Part shown: positions 25,152 through 33,983 of the stretch, one piece after another
Position numbering within the stretch: the stretch's first letter is position 1
How the letters are laid out: every line of letters starts with the position of its first letter
Assembly (NCBI GenBank): GCA_035798135.1
Contig: JAPFBR010000001.1
Location: 1 to 64,000, forward strand
Length of the DNA stretch: 64,000 nucleotides
Direction of reading: 5' to 3'
Source of the DNA: Sediminicola sp035798135
GTDB lineage: Bacteria > Bacteroidota > Bacteroidia > Flavobacteriales > Flavobacteriaceae
The notes under the pieces: generated by a model
What the model was told of the DNA's origin: nothing
Databases searched by the model: none
The model's input: the letters and a program-made list of their open reading frames with translations, nothing else
Translations under genes and position numbers: made by a program

Positions 25152-25277
25152 AACTTAGCTAGTAAGTGCTAAATCTTGTGGTTTGTGTTTCTTAGCTAAA
25201 ACCGCAATCCCGATAGCTATCGGAACGAAAATATAGTGTCTATTTACACGCTACGTTTCATAAACAAACCATTGTAT
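25131..25277 (+). repeat. attC-like site, partly eroded
   Basis: R'' GCACAAC at 25131-25137, right box ATTGTAT at 25271-25277 (GTTGTAT expected). The arms ACGTATCCTATGAAACTTAGC and GCTACGTTTCATAAAC pair well around CTATGAAAC/GTTTCATA. Confidence 0.75.
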
Positions 25278-25296
25278 GTAAGCAAAAAATAAGAAA

Positions 25297-25887
25297 ATGT
25301 TTGAATTTAAAAAGGATTATATATTAAAAAACAATGTGGTAGAAATAAGCCCTTTGACAGAAGAGCATATAGAACCGTTGTATAAAGAATCTTTAAGTGA
25401 GAATATTTGGAAATATTTCCTTGAAAATGGAACAGGTAAAGAAAATTTTGTCAAATATATTTTAAGTGCAATTCAAAAAAGAAAGGATGAAATTGAATAT
25501 CCTTTTGTAATAAAGGATTTACGATTGAATGAATATGCCGGAGTCACTAGAATTTATGATTTAAATAATGAATTGAAAATTCTAAAAATTGGACATACCT
25601 GGATTGGTGAACGATTTCAAGGAACGGGTCTAAATAAAAACTGTAAATATCTACTTTTCGAATTTTTGTTTGATGAATTAAAAATTGAAAGAATTGGATT
25701 TGGAGCAAGTTCAGAAAATATCAAAAGTATTAATGCAATGAAAGGCATTGGATGTAAACAAGAAGGAATACTACGTAGTTTTATGCCTGGAATAAATGGG
25801 AAAGACCGAGTAGATATTGTTTTAATGAGTATTTTAAAAAACGAATGGACTTCAAAAATTAAAGAGGACCTCAAAAGAAAAATATAG
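25297..25887 (+). CDS. GNAT family N-acetyltransferase (RimJ/RimL type)
   Basis: A 196-residue acetyltransferase of the RimJ/RimL-like group. The opening (VEISPLTEEHIEPLYKES), the acetyl-CoA segment GERFQGTGLN (about residues 107-116) and IERIGFGASSENIKSINAMKG are characteristic. The acceptor is unknown. It is a single-gene cassette starting at the degenerate box ATTGTAT. Confidence 0.85.
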   Translation: MFEFKKDYILKNNVVEISPLTEEHIEPLYKESLSENIWKYFLENGTGKENFVKYILSAIQKRKDEIEYPFVIKDLRLNEYAGVTRIYDLNNELKILKIGHTWIGERFQGTGLNKNCKYLLFEFLFDELKIERIGFGASSENIKSINAMKGIGCKQEGILRSFMPGINGKDRVDIVLMSILKNEWTSKIKEDLKRKI

Positions 25888-25893
25888 GCCTAC

Positions 25894-26018
25894 ACAGAAC
25901 AAAATCTAAATTGCATTACCCCCTTTCAATCCTACCGAACATACACACACATATCAAAAAATTGTACCTTCATCGTTAATTCCATTGGGACAAAGTTGGT
26001 TTATCCGAAACGTTGCCC
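25894..26018 (+). repeat. Eroded attC-like site
   Basis: The left box is ACAGAAC (25894-25900) and the right box GTTGCCC (26012-26018). The interior (CATTACCCCC, AATTGTACCTTCA) is shared with the site at 30829. The stem is weak. Confidence 0.6.
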
Positions 26019-26045
26019 CATATTTAAAAATACACGCTGCTATTT

Positions 26046-27284
26046 ATGAGCATTAGGAAACCAACTTTAAATCTTTACAAAAAACTATCAATATTCTTAT
26101 TTCTCATTTTATCTATTTCTTGCCAAGATTCTGAAGTGAAAATCAACTCATCAAAAAGTCAGTCTATAGGACCGATAAAGGGAGCACTATTAATTGGTGG
26201 CGGAGGAATAACAGAGGAAATGTGGGAAGTATTTTTTGATTTAGCCGGCGGAAAATCCGCTAAACTTGTTATAATCCCAACTGCATTTGATGAAAATTCA
26301 ATAAACTATGACCCCGAATTCAAAATTTTGAAAAGACAGTTTAAAGCTCGTGGATTCAATGACATCCAATTTATGCATACAAGGGATACACGTATTGCCG
26401 ATAGCGATGATTTTGTACAACCTTTAAAAACCGCAACCGCAGTTTGGCTTACAGGAGGTAGGCAACATAGAACAGCAGATACCTATCTAACTACTAAAAC
26501 TCACACAGAATTGAACAATGTATTAGAGCGGGGTGGAATAATTGGCGGGCATTCAGCAGGAGCATCAATTCAAGGTTCCTATTTAGCTCGTGGTGGAAGA
26601 GAATTAAATGACAATTATAAAATAGTCAGTAATCCTGAAGTCGGTTTTGGATTTGTAACAAACTCGGCTTTTGACCAACATCATCTAGAAAGAAACAGAC
26701 AATATGATATGTTTGATTTATTGAAAATTAAACCTAACTTATTAGGGATAGGTTTAGATGAAGATACCGCTATTATAGTTCAAGGAAATGAATTTGAAGT
26801 TATAGGCGATAAATATGTGGCAATCTATGACGGAACATTTTGGTCAAATTATTTCAATGAAATTGATACCCTCGAAACCGGAAAAAACAAATTCTATGTT
26901 TTAAAAAATGGTGATAAATACAATCTAAAAGAAAGACGAGTTCAACGAAATAAGTTTCTACCAATAAAGGAAATATCATATAACGACCAAGAAGAATACG
27001 TTGGGAGTTTTCTTTTTGAAAAAAGTAAAGTCTTTTGGAATAATATTATAATAGAGAACGATACATTGAAATTTCAAATAGTCAGACGAAATATAGTTCG
27101 AGACCCTATTCCAATTTACGCTTACAAAAAAGATTTATTTTTTGACACAGATGCAGAACAATGGTTTCATTTCATAAGAGATAGCTCAGGGAATATAGTA
27201 GGTTTTCATAAAAAGACTCATCAATTTATTGACGGACAAAACCAAAAATTTAATAAATCATTTCGTGAAAAGAAAGTGGAATAA
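26046..27284 (+). CDS. Cyanophycinase-like lipoprotein (peptidase S51)
   Basis: A 412-residue lipoprotein (FLILSISC, lipid-bearing C26) with an S51-type domain. GALLIGGGG (46-54), AVWLTGGRQHRT (132-143) and IIGGHSAGASIQG with the nucleophile S170 are the family motifs. Residues from about 300 form an extra C-terminal region not found in minimal cyanophycinases. It probably acts as an exported serine peptidase on isoaspartyl or arginine-rich material. The cassette start GTTGCCC is present, but no matching end box was found. Confidence 0.82.
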   Translation: MSIRKPTLNLYKKLSIFLFLILSISCQDSEVKINSSKSQSIGPIKGALLIGGGGITEEMWEVFFDLAGGKSAKLVIIPTAFDENSINYDPEFKILKRQFKARGFNDIQFMHTRDTRIADSDDFVQPLKTATAVWLTGGRQHRTADTYLTTKTHTELNNVLERGGIIGGHSAGASIQGSYLARGGRELNDNYKIVSNPEVGFGFVTNSAFDQHHLERNRQYDMFDLLKIKPNLLGIGLDEDTAIIVQGNEFEVIGDKYVAIYDGTFWSNYFNEIDTLETGKNKFYVLKNGDKYNLKERRVQRNKFLPIKEISYNDQEEYVGSFLFEKSKVFWNNIIIENDTLKFQIVRRNIVRDPIPIYAYKKDLFFDTDAEQWFHFIRDSSGNIVGFHKKTHQFIDGQNQKFNKSFREKKVE

Positions 27285-27404
27285 TTAGTGTCACTTTTAC
27301 TGACCATCAATTAAATTAAGCGGCTATAATCTAAATAATCAGATAGCAACTGAACTTCTTTAACGTATTAATACTATTTTGAAATTTGAAAAAGAAAACA
27401 GCAA

Positions 27405-28073
27405 ATGCCGAACCTTGAGGTAGTACATGAAAACAACGATTATATAGTCGTAAACAAAATGGCTGGACTTATAAGTGAAAAAAGTCTCTATGAGGATTGC
27501 ACTGTTGAGGATCAAGTTCTGAATCACCTTTTAAAAAATAAACGCAAGCCCTATATAGGAATAATTCATAGATTAGATCGCGTGACAAGTGGGGTACTGA
27601 TTTTTGCCAAGAAAAAAAGCATTCTTGTGGAATTTAATGATCTGTTTAGTAGCCGTAAAGTTCAAAAAACGTATTTGGCAATTGTTAAAAAAAAGCCGCC
27701 AAAGAACAAAGGAAACCTAGTTAATTTTCTCGTAAAAAATAACCTGGAAAAAAGAGCAGATATAGTCCAATCAAAATCAAAAGATTCCCTGGACTGTATT
27801 CTTTCCTATCAAGTCATAGACAAGAACGATTTTGGTTATCTTTTGGAAATAAAACCAAAAACAGGTCGATTCCATCAAATAAGAGCCCAATTGGCAAATA
27901 TAGGGCTCCCTATTATTGGAGATGAAAAATATGGTTCAGATCAAGCATACTACCCACTATCTGTTTGCCTTCATGCTTGGAAATTAACCTATCAAGTCTC
28001 CGGTTCCAAAGAATTCAAAACCTTTGAAGCACCTTTACCAAAAAACGATTTTTGGACATTCAAATCAATCTAA
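27405..28073 (+). CDS. RluA family RNA pseudouridine synthase
   Basis: A 222-residue synthase without an S4 domain. The catalytic motif IIHRLDRVTSGVLIFAKK holds the aspartate D58, and KPKTGRFHQIRAQLANIG is the conserved RNA-binding segment. It isomerises uridine in rRNA or tRNA; the exact target cannot be told. A 120-nt gap separates it from the cyanophycinase-like gene. Confidence 0.9.
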   Translation: MPNLEVVHENNDYIVVNKMAGLISEKSLYEDCTVEDQVLNHLLKNKRKPYIGIIHRLDRVTSGVLIFAKKKSILVEFNDLFSSRKVQKTYLAIVKKKPPKNKGNLVNFLVKNNLEKRADIVQSKSKDSLDCILSYQVIDKNDFGYLLEIKPKTGRFHQIRAQLANIGLPIIGDEKYGSDQAYYPLSVCLHAWKLTYQVSGSKEFKTFEAPLPKNDFWTFKSI

Positions 28074-28127
28074 ACTTTGCAGCTAAAACAGGGGAAATTA
28101 CTACATAATAACTCCTGTTATTTAGAA

Positions 28128-28328
28128 TTACTTCATTTCATCGTTTTCGAAAATTGCCTCAATAGGTAATTCAAATAATTTCGACATTTTAAACGCTAAT
28201 GGCAAACTTGGATCAAACTTGCCCTTCTCAATAGCGTTAATGGTCTGCCTTGAAACGTTTAGCTTATTAGCCAGGTCTGCTTGAGTCAGATCCCGTTCTG
28301 CTCTGAGTACTTTCAATCGGTTTTTCAT
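28128..28328 (-). CDS. XRE-type helix-turn-helix regulator
   Basis: A 66-residue DNA-binding protein consisting of one Cro/C1-type helix-turn-helix (QADLANKLNVSRQTINAIEKG, quoted in part, about residues 17-37). This is the short YozG/YgzD-like type that is usually paired with a membrane protein. It overlaps the preceding gene by 4 nt (ATGA), so the pair is translationally coupled. It probably represses its own operon through the inverted repeat at 28762. Confidence 0.9.
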   Translation of the reverse strand: MKNRLKVLRAERDLTQADLANKLNVSRQTINAIEKGKFDPSLPLAFKMSKLFELPIEAIFENDEMK

Positions 28329-28732
28329 TTGTACCGTTTTTGTCCGATTAATATGGCAATCATATAAGTAACACCGATAAAAATCACCAAAAAGGATATT
28401 TCTGCATCATGGGTGATAAGATTAGTAGTATCGAGTAATGTATAGCTTAATCCTCCAACTATTCCTGCACCTAGAGCTATTCCCATTGCATCTAATTGGA
28501 TTTTCTTTTGGAGGTCATCTAAGCAATTGATGTATTTGATGTTCATCAAAATCATTCCTATCCCTAAGAGCACATTTATAATGACCGCTAGATAAGTAAG
28601 TGCTACATTTTCATCCCAAATAAACTTTGGACCAAAAGTAGCCAATGCCATGGAACCTGTCCATAACATGGTCCAGATTGCTAATTTTTTGGTATTTTTT
28701 TTAATTTGTGTATTCCAAGTCCCTTCTTTCAT
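28325..28732 (-). CDS. Four-helix membrane protein paired with the XRE regulator
   Basis: A 135-residue protein with four membrane helices (about 19-36, 43-63, 82-104, 111-130). I do not recognise a catalytic motif. This gene order, a small membrane protein followed by a 66-residue XRE regulator, is common in Bacteroidota and Firmicutes, and the pair may act as a sensor and regulator. That is inference. Confidence 0.75.
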   Translation of the reverse strand: MKEGTWNTQIKKNTKKLAIWTMLWTGSMALATFGPKFIWDENVALTYLAVIINVLLGIGMILMNIKYINCLDDLQKKIQLDAMGIALGAGIVGGLSYTLLDTTNLITHDAEISFLVIFIGVTYMIAILIGQKRYK

Positions 28733-28761
28733 AGTAAACTACATTTGATTATTTGTAAAGT

Positions 28762-28779
28762 TTTGTTGACACAAATATA
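28762..28779 (-). promoter_or_regulatory. Promoter and candidate operator of the XRE operon
   Basis: On the minus strand TATATTTG (28772-28779) fits the Bacteroidota -7 element. The inverted repeat TTTGT-TGAC-ACAAA (28762-28775) overlaps it, a good position for self-repression. Confidence 0.5.
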
Positions 28780-29072
28780 GTATATTTTTTATAAATGACA
28801 AGTTTTATGTACATTTAGTCATGTAGACCAATCTTTTGTATCTGGCCAGACATTGTAAATTCTATAAAGCACATTTGACTAAGTCATTACATATTGATCA
28901 TGAGAAAGATTAGAAATGCAATCAGTTTTTAAAAGTGCATAACCCCATCTTTAAAACAGACAGGTGTAAGCTTCGTTTTGCCTATCTTGATTAATAAAAT
29001 AGTATTAACTTAAAGGAATATATTGGTTAACAGTCCGTACGACTTCTTAGCCCTGCCATTATTATATATAGT
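28780..29072. other. Intergenic region without a gene
   Basis: About 300 AT-rich bases between the XRE operon and the gene at 29073. I see no open frame or palindrome of the cassette family. TTAGCCCTGCCATTATTATA at 29048 may be the tail of a lost cassette leader. Confidence 0.4.
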
Positions 29073-29348
29073 ATGAAGCAAAATAATATACTGAAATACG
29101 GAATTGGAATTTTCATACTTGAAATGATTGTTCCGGGAATTTGGTTTTACATGGTAAAGCCTGTGACAAGTACTGCGCTCGGAATATTACAAATTACGCT
29201 ACTATTATTCGGAATTAATTTGATTTTGGGACTCCTACTCTACTTTCTTAAAAAACCTATTGCAGTTTTGTTTTTAACCAATTCAATACTATGCCCTATA
29301 ATTTTTTATGCGTTTTGGATTATGTGGTTTACGTATTACGCGGAATAA
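29073..29348 (+). CDS. Small three-helix membrane protein
   Basis: A 91-residue protein made almost entirely of three hydrophobic helices (about 7-27, 33-57, 63-85). No family recognised. It precedes a well-formed attC-like site whose left box is ATGCAAC at 29382, so it is likely cassette cargo whose own start box has been lost. Confidence 0.5.
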   Translation: MKQNNILKYGIGIFILEMIVPGIWFYMVKPVTSTALGILQITLLLFGINLILGLLLYFLKKPIAVLFLTNSILCPIIFYAFWIMWFTYYAE

Positions 29349-29381
29349 AATAAGGACTATCCAAAACGAAAAAAAATCTTC

Positions 29382-29520
29382 ATGCAACATGGCCTAAAAT
29401 CCATTGTTTAGCATATTTACTGTCATTCAAAAGTTTTCGTACATTTAATACGGCACGAATCCAAGCTCGATTAGATTAACATCAAATCTCAACAACGGAT
29501 TCTTAGCCTAACCGTTGTGC
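29382..29520 (+). repeat. attC-like site, well preserved
   Basis: Left box ATGCAAC (29382-29388), right box GTTGTGC (29514-29520). The arms GGCCTAAAATCCATTGTTTAG and CTCAACAACGGATTCTTAGCC pair over about 20 positions. A second copy is at 22402 and a half copy at 46346. Confidence 0.82.
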
Positions 29521-29593
29521 GTCATTTAAAACAGTCCAAAGCAAAAATTTATTATTTGAGAATATATAACCAATTTAAATAAATGAACAAATT

Positions 29594-30157
29594 ATGGACA
29601 TCATTAAAGATGCTACAAATAATAATAGGACGGTATTTATTACTACCACTATATTTTTACTAATAGCAATCATCTGCCTAATAATAAACTACTCAATTGA
29701 CAACTCAATAAACTGGTCGCTCTATCCGATTGGTGGATTAATTGTGATATGGGCAACTTTGATTCCAATGCTAATTTTGAATAGATATAAAGCATTGGGG
29801 TTATTTGTAGGATTAACGATTACTCTCATTCCTTTCATTTTTTTAGTCCAAAATCAAGTTACCATAAAGGGTTGGGCTGTCCCATTGGCAATGCCGATTA
29901 TGACATTATCCCTAATGGCATTAGGAGTTGCCTTAATTGCCTTCACCAATAAGAAATTAAACAAGTTTTATGCAGTGGCATTAACAGTGTTTTTGTTCGG
30001 AGTTATTGTTAATTATGGGGTAGGTGTAATAGTTAACCGCTTTTTGAATGAAAATAATGTACTCGATATATTTAGAGTTACGACTATTTCTATATCTATT
30101 ATATTGATATTTATATTTACCGCGTACTTTAAAAGAAAAGAAATACAAGCGACATGA
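29594..30157 (+). CDS. Five-helix membrane protein
   Basis: A 187-residue membrane protein with about five helices. No motif recognised. Its last 4 nt overlap the AlkD-like gene (ATGA), and both lie in one cassette bounded by GTTGTGC (29514) and GCACAAC (30829), so they are probably translated together. Confidence 0.6.
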   Translation: MDIIKDATNNNRTVFITTTIFLLIAIICLIINYSIDNSINWSLYPIGGLIVIWATLIPMLILNRYKALGLFVGLTITLIPFIFLVQNQVTIKGWAVPLAMPIMTLSLMALGVALIAFTNKKLNKFYAVALTVFLFGVIVNYGVGVIVNRFLNENNVLDIFRVTTISISIILIFIFTAYFKRKEIQAT

Positions 30158-30801
30158 AACTTTCTTCAAAATCCAAAGACATTTATGCGCAAATAAACCC
30201 AGAAACAACTAATCTTGGAGATTTACGTAAAATTGCCAAGGACATAAAAAAAAACCATGAATTAGCAGCAGAACTTTGGTCTACATGTCAATTTTTACCT
30301 CGTCTATTGGCAATCCTAATAATGGACAAAAAACTTCTATCTCAATCGTTTATTGATAAACTTGATTTGGACATACAAAACCATGAATTGGAAGAACGAA
30401 ACCAATTAATTGATTGGCTAATGGCTAACCAGCTTTCCAAGGACAAGAAGACGATTGCTTTGATGAAATCATGGGAAAATAGTCCTTCAGTATTACAAAG
30501 AAGAGTTTTTTGGTATTATCAGGCGCGATTAAGATGGATGGGGAATACCAACCACTCAAATACAGAATACTTGCTGACCTCTATAGAAGCAAGCATGGCA
30601 GATGAACAACCTGAAGTTCAATGGTCAATGAACTATACTGCTGGTCAAATAGGAAAATGGCAAGAAGAGTATCGTGCCAGATGTATTTCCATTGGAAAAA
30701 AAACTGGTCTTTACAAGGATGAAATAGTTCCAAGGGGATGTACACCAAGTTATTTACCGAAATTTATACCGATTGAAGTGGCCAAATTAATAAAACAGTG
30801 A
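30154..30801 (+). CDS. AlkD-like DNA alkylation repair protein (HEAT repeats)
   Basis: A 215-residue all-helical protein with the HEAT-like architecture of AlkD. LRKIAKDIKKNHELAAELW, LIDWLMANQLSKDK and PEVQWSMNYTAGQIGKW match the general pattern. Classical AlkD removes alkylated bases, but this short version may not keep the catalytic aspartate, so the activity is uncertain. It overlaps the membrane protein gene by 4 nt, an unusual partner for a repair enzyme. Confidence 0.68.
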   Translation: MKLSSKSKDIYAQINPETTNLGDLRKIAKDIKKNHELAAELWSTCQFLPRLLAILIMDKKLLSQSFIDKLDLDIQNHELEERNQLIDWLMANQLSKDKKTIALMKSWENSPSVLQRRVFWYYQARLRWMGNTNHSNTEYLLTSIEASMADEQPEVQWSMNYTAGQIGKWQEEYRARCISIGKKTGLYKDEIVPRGCTPSYLPKFIPIEVAKLIKQ

Positions 30802-30828
30802 TTTGAAAGGATTTAAAGATAAAGCTAC

Positions 30829-30949
30829 GCACAACAAAACCTAAACTTCATTACCCCCCTTACACTCCTACCGAAAATACACGCACAAATCAAAAAATTG
30901 TACCTTCAACAGTAATTCATTTAGGGCAACCGAAGTATAACCGTAACGT
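30829..30949 (+). repeat. attC-like site, partly eroded
   Basis: R'' GCACAAC at 30829-30835 matches its cassette start GTTGTGC at 29514 (9 nt with the flank). The right box is degenerate (GTAACGT at 30943-30949). Interior shared with the site at 25894. Confidence 0.65.
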
Positions 30950-30976
30950 CAGCTACAACTTGGAAAAACAGACGGA

Positions 30977-32149
30977 ATGCAAGGAAAAATATCAAAATAC
31001 TTAAAAAGAATATTCCTTTTACTATTAATCGCCATTCCCGTGATTTTATTAATTGGATATTCTATGGACGCCAGAGTGCATTATGCTGATAATCCTTTAG
31101 CATTGAATTGGAATAATGATGGGCCTTATGTTTTTTTTGAAAATGACAGTATATTAAGCATCAACTACATTAAAGGGAATAGTACGGATGGATTTTTTTT
31201 AGAACAAAAAAACACTCCTGTTGATTCATTTAAATACGCAAAGTGCTATTATCCCATCGACTCAACAAGTTTCGATTTTCCAATTAAAACTGATTTTGAG
31301 ACTCCAAAAAGCACATACAGTGACACTAATAAGATATTAGCAATTTCTGATATTGAAGGCAATTTCAAAACGTTCCGTAATTTTCTTATAAACAACCAGG
31401 TGATTGATGATAACCTAAACTGGACATTTGGGAATGGACATTTAGTATTAATTGGAGACTTTATTGATAGGGGTTATTTTGACACACAGGTACTTTGGTT
31501 TATATATAAATTAGAATATGAAGCAAAAAAACTAGGAGGTTATGTACATTATATTCTAGGAAATCACGAGTTAAAAATGATGCAAGGCAATTATTATGCT
31601 ACAGATCCTAAGTACTCGGACATTGCGGCAATTTTGGAAAAAAAACAAATTGAGCTATACGACTCAAATTCACTAATTGGGAATTGGTTAGCAAGTAAAA
31701 ATGCTTTAGAACTCATCAATGGCAATCTATTTGTACATGGGGGAATCCATCCTGATTTGGCTCATTCCAAATTAAGTATAGAAGAAATTAATCAAATAAT
31801 CAGACTCCATTATTATAGACCATTTGAGGCGGCAAAAAATGAAAAACAAATTGAATTTTTAATTTCGACCTCCACCGGCCCGTGTTGGTATAGAGGGTAT
31901 TTCAAAGATGGCTTAAGTCAGGAACAAATCGATAGCACACTCGAAAGATTCAATGCGAAGTCAGTAATCGTTGGGCATACTATTCAATCGAAAGTGAATA
32001 GTCGGTACAATCGGAAAGTCATTGGTATAGACGTTCAACATCCAAATGATGACCATAAATTATGGCCAGAAGGAAAATCAGAGGCATTGTTTATAGATGG
32101 GAAAATATACTATAGAATTTTCAATAATGGAGATAAAAAAGAAATATAG
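30977..32149 (+). CDS. Membrane-anchored metallophosphoesterase (PPP-like)
   Basis: A 390-residue protein with one N-terminal membrane helix (11-28) and a calcineurin-like domain. The metal motifs are SDIEGNF (D125), GDFIDRG (D161), GNHE (near 197) and a late GHT. The first motif reads D-x-E where most family members have D-x-H, so one metal ligand differs. Likely an extracytoplasmic phosphatase of unknown substrate. Confidence 0.85.
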   Translation: MQGKISKYLKRIFLLLLIAIPVILLIGYSMDARVHYADNPLALNWNNDGPYVFFENDSILSINYIKGNSTDGFFLEQKNTPVDSFKYAKCYYPIDSTSFDFPIKTDFETPKSTYSDTNKILAISDIEGNFKTFRNFLINNQVIDDNLNWTFGNGHLVLIGDFIDRGYFDTQVLWFIYKLEYEAKKLGGYVHYILGNHELKMMQGNYYATDPKYSDIAAILEKKQIELYDSNSLIGNWLASKNALELINGNLFVHGGIHPDLAHSKLSIEEINQIIRLHYYRPFEAAKNEKQIEFLISTSTGPCWYRGYFKDGLSQEQIDSTLERFNAKSVIVGHTIQSKVNSRYNRKVIGIDVQHPNDDHKLWPEGKSEALFIDGKIYYRIFNNGDKKEI

Positions 32150-32250
32150 CAGCAGTCAACATGAAATTTAGCGCTGTAAAACGCTCCTTATACCTATCGA
32201 TACTGGTGATTACACCAATTATTAACATATAATAATCCGTACTTAAAATT

Positions 32251-33783
32251 ATGAAACTAAAAACTATTTTCGCTTTATTCCTTTTTCTAGGATTTTCTAT
32301 CAACAGCTTTTCACAATTAACAAGTAAGGAAACCACCTTATCAGAAATTCGCAAAGAAGGATTTAATAATTCCGAAGCCATGAACAGGTTGAGTCAGTTC
32401 ACCGACATTTATGGTCAACGACTTACAGGAACTAGAGAGTACTATAAGGCTGCCAACTGGATTTCTGATGAGATGAAAAAAATTGGTCTTCAAAATGTAC
32501 ATTTTGAAAATTATTGTTCTGATTGTCGAGGTTGGAATATTAAAACCTTTAACGTTGAAATGGTTGCTCCAAACTATATGAATATTTCAGCGTACCCTTT
32601 GGCCATGTCTAAAAGTACAGATGGCACCGTTTCTGGCACAATAGTCAGTATTGAAAGTTTTGCTGATATGAATAAGGTGCGAAGTGAATTTTCAGGTAAC
32701 CTTAAGGGAAAAATAATCCTTTTAGGAAAAAAACCAAAAAAGAAATCTTTATTGGATACCATTGAATCTAGATATTCAGGTAAGCAATTGAAGCAAATGG
32801 AGCAGCAAATAACCACTGAAGTTAAGACAACTCCACTGCCCGAACTATTTGAGAAATGGAAAATTGAAGATAAGTCAGATGAAACGTTCCTTAAGTTTGT
32901 AGAAGCTGAAGGCGCTTTGGCCGTATTGACTACTCGACCCATGTATTTGGGTGTATTACATCCTGATGGAACTTACTATTTTAGAGAAGGTGATTTTAAA
33001 CCTTTGCCATATTTCACAATTATGTCTGAACATTTTGGCAGATTGTACCGCATGACAGAATTAAATGCAACTCCTACCATACGCCTTAATTTACAAACCG
33101 AATTTTATAGTGAACCCGAAAACAATGTAAACATCATTGGGGAAATTCCGGGGAATGATGCTAAATTAAAATCAGAAAGTATAATGTTGGGAGCTCATTT
33201 CGACTCTTGGCATTCTGGCGCAGGTGCTACCGATAACGGAGCTAATTGTATTGCCATCGTAGAAGCTTTACGCATTCTTAAGCAGATTGGATATGAACCC
33301 AAAAGAACAATTAAGATTGGTCTTTGGGGAGGTGAAGAGCAGGCTTTTTTAGGATCGGCTGCCTATGCAAAACAACATTTTGGAGCTTTAAATCAAAAAC
33401 CGAACGTAGAATCTACAAAAATAACAGCATATTTAAATCTAGATAATGGGGCTGGATTAATAAGAGGGGTTTATTTGCAGAATAATGAATTGGCAAGGCC
33501 TTTTTTTGAAAAAGTATTTGAGCCAATTTCTACTATAAGTTCTGGTGCCATAACAATAGAAAACACCCTTTCTACGGATCACGAAACATTTGATTTTTAT
33601 AATATCCCTTCCTTTCAATTTATACAAGATGAACTTGCTTATAACACTTCTACCCATCATACCAATCTTGACTTTTTGGAATATGTTCATGAAGATGATC
33701 TTATGAAAAATGCCGTGATTTTAGCTTGGACAATTTATTCTTTAGATAATACACAATCAAATATTCCTAGGAAGGAAAATTAA
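32251..33783 (+). CDS. Secreted M28 family aminopeptidase
   Basis: A 510-residue exported zinc peptidase with a signal peptide (ending near SFSQ, residue 22). A PA-like insert occupies about residues 110-260 and the M28 catalytic part follows: LGAHFDSWHSGAGATDNGAN with H316 and D328, GGEEQAFLGS with E362/E363, and a late STDHETFDFYNIPSF that carries the last histidine ligand. It would trim peptides in the periplasm or outside the cell. Confidence 0.9.
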   Translation: MKLKTIFALFLFLGFSINSFSQLTSKETTLSEIRKEGFNNSEAMNRLSQFTDIYGQRLTGTREYYKAANWISDEMKKIGLQNVHFENYCSDCRGWNIKTFNVEMVAPNYMNISAYPLAMSKSTDGTVSGTIVSIESFADMNKVRSEFSGNLKGKIILLGKKPKKKSLLDTIESRYSGKQLKQMEQQITTEVKTTPLPELFEKWKIEDKSDETFLKFVEAEGALAVLTTRPMYLGVLHPDGTYYFREGDFKPLPYFTIMSEHFGRLYRMTELNATPTIRLNLQTEFYSEPENNVNIIGEIPGNDAKLKSESIMLGAHFDSWHSGAGATDNGANCIAIVEALRILKQIGYEPKRTIKIGLWGGEEQAFLGSAAYAKQHFGALNQKPNVESTKITAYLNLDNGAGLIRGVYLQNNELARPFFEKVFEPISTISSGAITIENTLSTDHETFDFYNIPSFQFIQDELAYNTSTHHTNLDFLEYVHEDDLMKNAVILAWTIYSLDNTQSNIPRKEN

Positions 33784-33787
33784 CCAC

Positions 33788-33936
33788 CACTAACAACATA
33801 AATAAAAAATAGTGGTTTAGGTGCTAAAAGAAAAATAATTAAATAAAGGTCAGTCATGAACCGGAAAACCAATGCGTAACAATCACTACTTACCTGACTA
33901 CAACACCTGGTCACAATGTAAAATAACGTCTTGTAA
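33788..33936 (+). repeat. Possible eroded attC-like site
   Basis: CACTAAC at 33788-33794 and CTTGTAA at 33930-33936 (GTTGTAA expected) flank partly pairing arms (TAGTGGTTTAGGTG against CACCTGGTCACAA). CGCCATTAAAA after the right box fits a cassette start. Confidence 0.35.
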
Positions 33937-33983
33937 CGCCATTAAAAAAATCGAATTAATGTATATTGCCCGCCACACTAAAG

